This document shows positions 5,537-8,852 of a stretch of 8,852 nt of DNA, one piece after another. Position numbers and translations under genes: made by a program. Position 1 is the first letter of the stretch. Each line of letters begins with the position of its first letter. Source of the DNA: Nocardioidaceae bacterium. GTDB lineage: Bacteria; Actinomycetota; Actinomycetes; Propionibacteriales; Nocardioidaceae. The stretch spans positions 1-8,852 of the forward strand of contig JAICRS010000117.1 in the NCBI GenBank assembly GCA_025966335.1. The letters are read 5' to 3'. Below the pieces are notes generated by a model, which had not been told where the DNA came from, did not search any database, and worked only from the letters and a program-made list of their open reading frames with translations.

Positions 5537-6256
5537 ATGAGCGAGAAGAACCTGGTAGCCGAGGACCTCGTCCTCACCAGCGGGCACCACCGCGTGCTCG
5601 ACGGCGTGTCCCTGGTCGCCCGAAGCGGCCGGATGCTGGCCGTCACCGGCTCGTCCGGGTCCGGCAAGACCACCCTGCTCAGCATCCTCGGCGGGCTGGT
5701 GGCGCCCACCTCGGGTTCGGTGGCGTACGACGGCGGCCCGGTCGGGACCCGGAGCGGGGAGCCGAGGGCAGGAACCGCGTTCGTGCTGCAGACCTACGGG
5801 CTCGTACCGACGCTGACCGCCGAGGAGAACGTCTCGATCGCGCTGCGCGCCGCCGGGGCGCAGCCGGGCGATGCGATCCGCACCGCGTTGGCCGCTCTGG
5901 ACCGGGTCGGCGTGGGCGACCTCGCGGACCGGTTGATCCAGGAGCTCTCCGGCGGACAGCTCCAGCGGGTGGCCGTCGCCCGGGCACTGGCCGCCGAGCC
6001 CGACGTACTCCTCGCCGACGAGCCGACCAGCGAGCTGGACGAGCGGAACCGGGACCTGGTGGTCGCCGAGATCCGCGCCGAGGCGGTCCGCGGCGCGCTC
6101 GTCGTCGTCGCCACCCACGACCCGGAGGTCGCCGCGCTGTGCGACGACGAGATCCACCTCGTCGACGGCCGGGCCGAGGCGACGGTGCCGGACATGGTGC
6201 CCACGACGGTGGACGGGCCCGGCCACGAGTTCGACGCGTTCCGGCGGCCGGTGTGA
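5537..6256 (+). CDS. ABC transporter ATP-binding protein (MacB/LolD type), first of two
   Basis: A 239-residue nucleotide-binding subunit for an FtsX-like permease. All motifs are canonical: Walker A GSSGSGKTT (38-46), Q-loop Gln85 within the family segment FVLQTYGLVPTLTAEENV, signature LSGGQ (137-141), Walker B VLLADE (157-162), D-loop SELD (165-168) and switch His194. The stretch between Walker A and the Q-loop is about ten residues shorter than in typical MacB/LolD proteins. The start is uncertain: ATG 5537 gives a family-like N-terminus, but the GGGGAG before it is only one base away. GTG 5525 (four residues longer) and GTG 5504 are alternatives. The gene overlaps the next by four bases and heads an operon with a second ATPase and a permease. 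The substrate is unknown. Confidence 0.9.
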   Translation: MSEKNLVAEDLVLTSGHHRVLDGVSLVARSGRMLAVTGSSGSGKTTLLSILGGLVAPTSGSVAYDGGPVGTRSGEPRAGTAFVLQTYGLVPTLTAEENVSIALRAAGAQPGDAIRTALAALDRVGVGDLADRLIQELSGGQLQRVAVARALAAEPDVLLADEPTSELDERNRDLVVAEIRAEAVRGALVVVATHDPEVAALCDDEIHLVDGRAEATVPDMVPTTVDGPGHEFDAFRRPV

Positions 6257-7137
6257 ACCCGGCGGCGGTGCACGCCGACCCCACCACGCGGACCGGCGTA
6301 TCGGTGCGCTGCGTGAACGTGGTGCAGATCTACACCACCGCGGGGGGCCACGACGTGGTCGCGCTGCGCGGGGTGAACCTCGACATCCGACCCGGCGAGC
6401 AGGTGGCACTGCTCGGGCCTTCCGGGTCCGGCAAGTCCACGCTGCTGAGCCTGTTCGGCGGCGTGCTGCGGCCCTCGGCGGGCAAGGTGCTGATCGACGG
6501 CGAGGACATCGCCCGGATCGGTGAGGCCGACCTGGGCCGGCTCCGCTCGGGCAAGGTCGCCTCGCTGCTGCAGGGCGCCACCCGGAACCTGCTGCCCTAC
6601 GCAACCGCCGAGGACAACATCGACTTCGCCCGCCGGGCGGTCCCGGCCTCGCGGCGACGCGGGCTGCTGCCTCCCCGTCAGCTGCTCGACCGGCTCGGGA
6701 TGGGGCCGCTCGCCGGCCGCCCGATCACCGCGATGTCCGGCGGCGAGCGGCAACGCGTCGCGGTCGCCGCGACGGTCTCCTCGGGGGCCGGCCTGTTGCT
6801 CGCCGACGAGCCGACCTCGCAGCTGAGCCACGACGACCGGGACGCGATGCTCGGCCTGATCCACCAGGTCAGCGACGAGTTCGGCACCACCGTGGTGATG
6901 GTCACCCACGACCCCGAGGTCGCCGCCCGGATGCCGCGCAGCATCACCATCCGCAACGGCCGGATCGGCTCCGAGGGCCGGCACGGGTTCGACTACGCCG
7001 TCGTGGACGAGGACGGCGCCGTACACATCCCCGACGAGCTGGCCACCGAGTTCCCGGCAGGTCGACTCGTCCGCTTCGAGCAGGCCGACGGCGGCCTGTT
7101 GCTGCGACCACTCGAAGAGCGAGGCCACGCAGAATGA
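6253..7137 (+). CDS. ABC transporter ATP-binding protein with AbrB/SpoVT-like tail, second of two
   Basis: A 294-residue ATPase starting at GTG 6253, which overlaps the previous stop as GTGA. Motifs are Walker A GPSGSGKST (55-63), Q-loop Gln107, signature MSGGE (161-165), Walker B LLLADE (181-186) and switch His219. The D-loop reads SQLS (189-192) where SALD is usual, so the conserved Asp is Ser192. After the ATPase core (ending about 240) a tail at about 247-287 reads YAVVDEDGAVHIPDELATEF and continues to a leucine-rich LLLRP end. The pattern (V.D..G.V.IP.EL......G..VR.E...GGLLLRP) resembles the swapped-hairpin fold of AbrB/SpoVT proteins. That resemblance is by eye only. It differs clearly from the first ATPase, so the two probably form a heterodimer serving the single downstream permease. 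The stop overlaps the permease start. Confidence 0.9.
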   Translation: MNPAAVHADPTTRTGVSVRCVNVVQIYTTAGGHDVVALRGVNLDIRPGEQVALLGPSGSGKSTLLSLFGGVLRPSAGKVLIDGEDIARIGEADLGRLRSGKVASLLQGATRNLLPYATAEDNIDFARRAVPASRRRGLLPPRQLLDRLGMGPLAGRPITAMSGGERQRVAVAATVSSGAGLLLADEPTSQLSHDDRDAMLGLIHQVSDEFGTTVVMVTHDPEVAARMPRSITIRNGRIGSEGRHGFDYAVVDEDGAVHIPDELATEFPAGRLVRFEQADGGLLLRPLEERGHAE

Positions 7138-8852
7138 GGGTGCTGGTCGCGGGCCTGTGGGCCCGCCGGGGGCTGAACGCGGCCATCCTGCTGGTCGCGG
7201 TGACCGCGATCGCCGCATCGGTGCTCGGACCGATGTACGGCCGTGCCTCCGCGGAACATCTGCTGGACACCCGGATCGAGCAGCGCGCGCCGTACGCCAC
7301 GGGGCTCGCCTACTCGGTGCCCGCCCTCGACGCGCAACAGCTGCCCGAGGGCAGCCCGCAGGCGTACCGGCCGCCGGCGCCGGACGACCTGCTCGCCGAG
7401 GCCGCGTCGCCGCTGGAGTCGGCCGGGATCGACCGGTTCTGGGAACCGGGACGGGCGTGGCTGCACGACACCGGCGGCCAGCTCCAGTTCGGCGCGAACC
7501 GGTTCGGGGTGCCGCTGTACTGGCGTGAGGGCATGTGCGAGCTGGCGGAGGTCCGGGGCGAGTGCCCGAGCGCCGCCGGCGAGGTGCTGATCCAGGCGAC
7601 GATGGCGGACACGATGGGCCTCGCGACCGGTGACCGGATCTCGCTGGACTACCTCGAGCGGTGGCTGGCCGAGGACCCGGAGGTGGGCACCGTCGAGCGG
7701 GAGCGGACCGTCGAGCGCGAGTTCACCGTGGTCGGCACCTACCGGATCGACGACGCGGGGTCCGCGGACTGGTTCGACCTGGCCCGGTTCACCGGCGCGG
7801 CCAACCTGGTCCCGCCTCCGGCCAAGGGCGAGGGAGCCCTCCCGGCGGCACCGGCCCTGCTGGCCGCGCCGGAGTCGATGACCTCGCAGACGTTCGCCGC
7901 GGGCCTCGACCGGCCCGTCGACCGGGGCGCGGTGAACCTCGACTCCATGGACCAGGTGCAGGCCGCGGTCGACGAGTTCCGGTCCGGTGTCATCGACATC
8001 ACCAGCGCCGAGCTGCTCGACAACGTGGACGTCGCCGGGCTGTTCGACGAGGTCCGGGCCGAGCGGTCCCTGCTGTCGCAGGTGACGATCGCCGCGCTGG
8101 CCCCGCTGATCGTGCTGGCGCTGCTGCTGCTCTACGCGTTGGTCTCCTCTGCCGCGCTGATCCGTCGCCCCTACGTGGCGCTGGCCAAGCTGCGCGGCCA
8201 CTCCACCGGGCAGGTGCTCCGGTTCGCGCTGTCCGAGCCCTACCTGGTGATCGCGCTCGCGGTGCCGGTAGCGGTCGCCCTCGCCTGGTCCGCCGCGCAG
8301 CTGATCGCGCGGACCTGGCTGATCCCCGGCATCCCCGTGGTGGTCGACCCGGTCTCGCTCGGCGCGCTCGCCGCGGTGACGCTGGCGGCGCTGGTCGCCT
8401 CGGCCGCCGCGGCGGTCGGCGTGATCCGCGAGCCGCTGTCGGCCGCGCTCAGCTCCTCGGTCAGCGCCCGGTCGTCGTCGCGCTGGTCGCTGGTGCTGCG
8501 CAGCGCGGTGGTCGCGATCGCGGTCGCCAGCGTGGCGCAGCTGGTCGGCTCCGACGACGACTCCGGTCAGCTGCTCGGCCTGCTCGCGCCGCTGTTCATC
8601 GCGCTGGCCACCGCGATCGGAGGCGTGTACCTCCTGACCTCGGCGACACGATGGTGGGTCCGCCGTACCCGCGACGGCGGCGGCACCGCGCCGTACCTCG
8701 CCTCCCGCCGGCTCGCCCGGCGCCAGGACCTGACCAAGCTGATGATCCCGCTGCTGCTCGCGGTCTCGGTGATCACCTTCGCCGCGTCCGCGGCCGCCAC
8801 CGCCGACGACTGGCGGGTCAGCCGCGCCAAGGCCGACGTCGGGGCGCCGCGC
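7134..8852 (+). CDS. FtsX-like ABC transporter permease, incomplete at right edge
   Basis: An open frame of 573 codons from ATG 7134 (overlapping the previous stop as ATGA, with GAGG at 7121-7124 nine bases upstream) to the window end without a stop. A first transmembrane helix (about 14-33) is followed by a large extracytoplasmic domain (about 35-310). Helices follow at about 318-341, 370-391 and 408-431, which with the linker around LAKLRGHSTGQVLRFALSEP form an FtsX-type core. More helices lie at about 458-472, 479-503 and 535-555, after which a second external domain seems to begin. This fits the large duplicated FtsX/MacB-like permeases of actinobacteria, usually 800-1000 residues long, so roughly a third or more is missing. 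Such type VII systems move lipids or peptides, or transmit force across the membrane; the substrate cannot be read. Confidence 0.88.
   Translation, partial: MRVLVAGLWARRGLNAAILLVAVTAIAASVLGPMYGRASAEHLLDTRIEQRAPYATGLAYSVPALDAQQLPEGSPQAYRPPAPDDLLAEAASPLESAGIDRFWEPGRAWLHDTGGQLQFGANRFGVPLYWREGMCELAEVRGECPSAAGEVLIQATMADTMGLATGDRISLDYLERWLAEDPEVGTVERERTVEREFTVVGTYRIDDAGSADWFDLARFTGAANLVPPPAKGEGALPAAPALLAAPESMTSQTFAAGLDRPVDRGAVNLDSMDQVQAAVDEFRSGVIDITSAELLDNVDVAGLFDEVRAERSLLSQVTIAALAPLIVLALLLLYALVSSAALIRRPYVALAKLRGHSTGQVLRFALSEPYLVIALAVPVAVALAWSAAQLIARTWLIPGIPVVVDPVSLGALAAVTLAALVASAAAAVGVIREPLSAALSSSVSARSSSRWSLVLRSAVVAIAVASVAQLVGSDDDSGQLLGLLAPLFIALATAIGGVYLLTSATRWWVRRTRDGGGTAPYLASRRLARRQDLTKLMIPLLLAVSVITFAASAAATADDWRVSRAKADVGAPR
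7689..7724 (+). repeat. 18-bp imperfect tandem duplication inside the permease gene
   Basis: Two adjacent 18-base units, 7689-7706 and 7707-7724, match at 14 of 18 positions and encode TVERER-TVEREF at residues 186-197 of the permease's external domain. The unit is a whole number of codons, so the frame is kept. It probably reflects a small in-frame duplication in a charged surface segment. Confidence 0.5.

Noticed and set aside
5273..8201. Long minus-strand open frames opposite the ABC operon
   Set aside because: Shadow frames, rich in Arg, Gly, Ala and Pro or His, and without domain signatures. The plus strand has canonical ATPase and permease features.

Overview
The window is GC-rich DNA with short or overlapping gene junctions, GTG starts and protein families typical of Actinomycetota. 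Crotonyl-CoA carboxylase/reductase, a mycobacterial-style methylmalonyl-CoA epimerase, MeaB and a FilP/DivIVA-like coiled-coil protein point to a Nocardioides-like or related actinobacterium. The phylum is well supported; the family is a guess from protein flavour. All functional calls are by reading the sequence, with no database search.

Left part (about 1-4640): a block of acyl-CoA metabolism. On the minus strand are the epimerase (mce, 1860-2309), crotonyl-CoA carboxylase/reductase (ccr, 438-1775), and then the N-terminal fragment of a FilP/DivIVA-like coiled-coil protein running off the left edge (3-299). Divergently, on the plus strand, are acetyl-CoA acetyltransferase (2478-3668) and, overlapping it by 4 bases, the GTPase chaperone MeaB (3665-4639). 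Together these cover the entry (two acetyl-CoA to acetoacetyl-CoA), the reductive carboxylation (crotonyl-CoA to ethylmalonyl-CoA), the epimerisation, and the protection of the B12-dependent mutase in ethylmalonyl-/methylmalonyl-CoA metabolism. The mutase itself, the acetoacetyl-CoA reductase and the crotonase are not in the window. ccr has a good sigma-70-type promoter of its own, and the 168-bp mce/thiolase gap is a divergent control region with several inverted repeats.

Middle part (about 4640-5536): a 51-residue membrane or secreted small protein (4742-4897) followed 8 bases later by a two-helix membrane protein with a bacterial PH domain (4906-5433). The 103-bp gap after it contains a near-consensus CRP-type site and a 14-bp palindrome.

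Right part (5537-8852): a tightly coupled ABC operon of two different MacB/LolD-type ATPases (5537-6256 and 6253-7137) and one large FtsX-like permease (7134 to the right edge, incomplete). Stop and start codons overlap at both junctions (GTGA, ATGA). The second ATPase has an altered D-loop and a C-terminal tail resembling an AbrB/SpoVT hairpin domain, which makes this the least ordinary part of the window. I found no RNA gene, mobile element, CRISPR array or frameshift, and no stretch over 300 bases without a gene.
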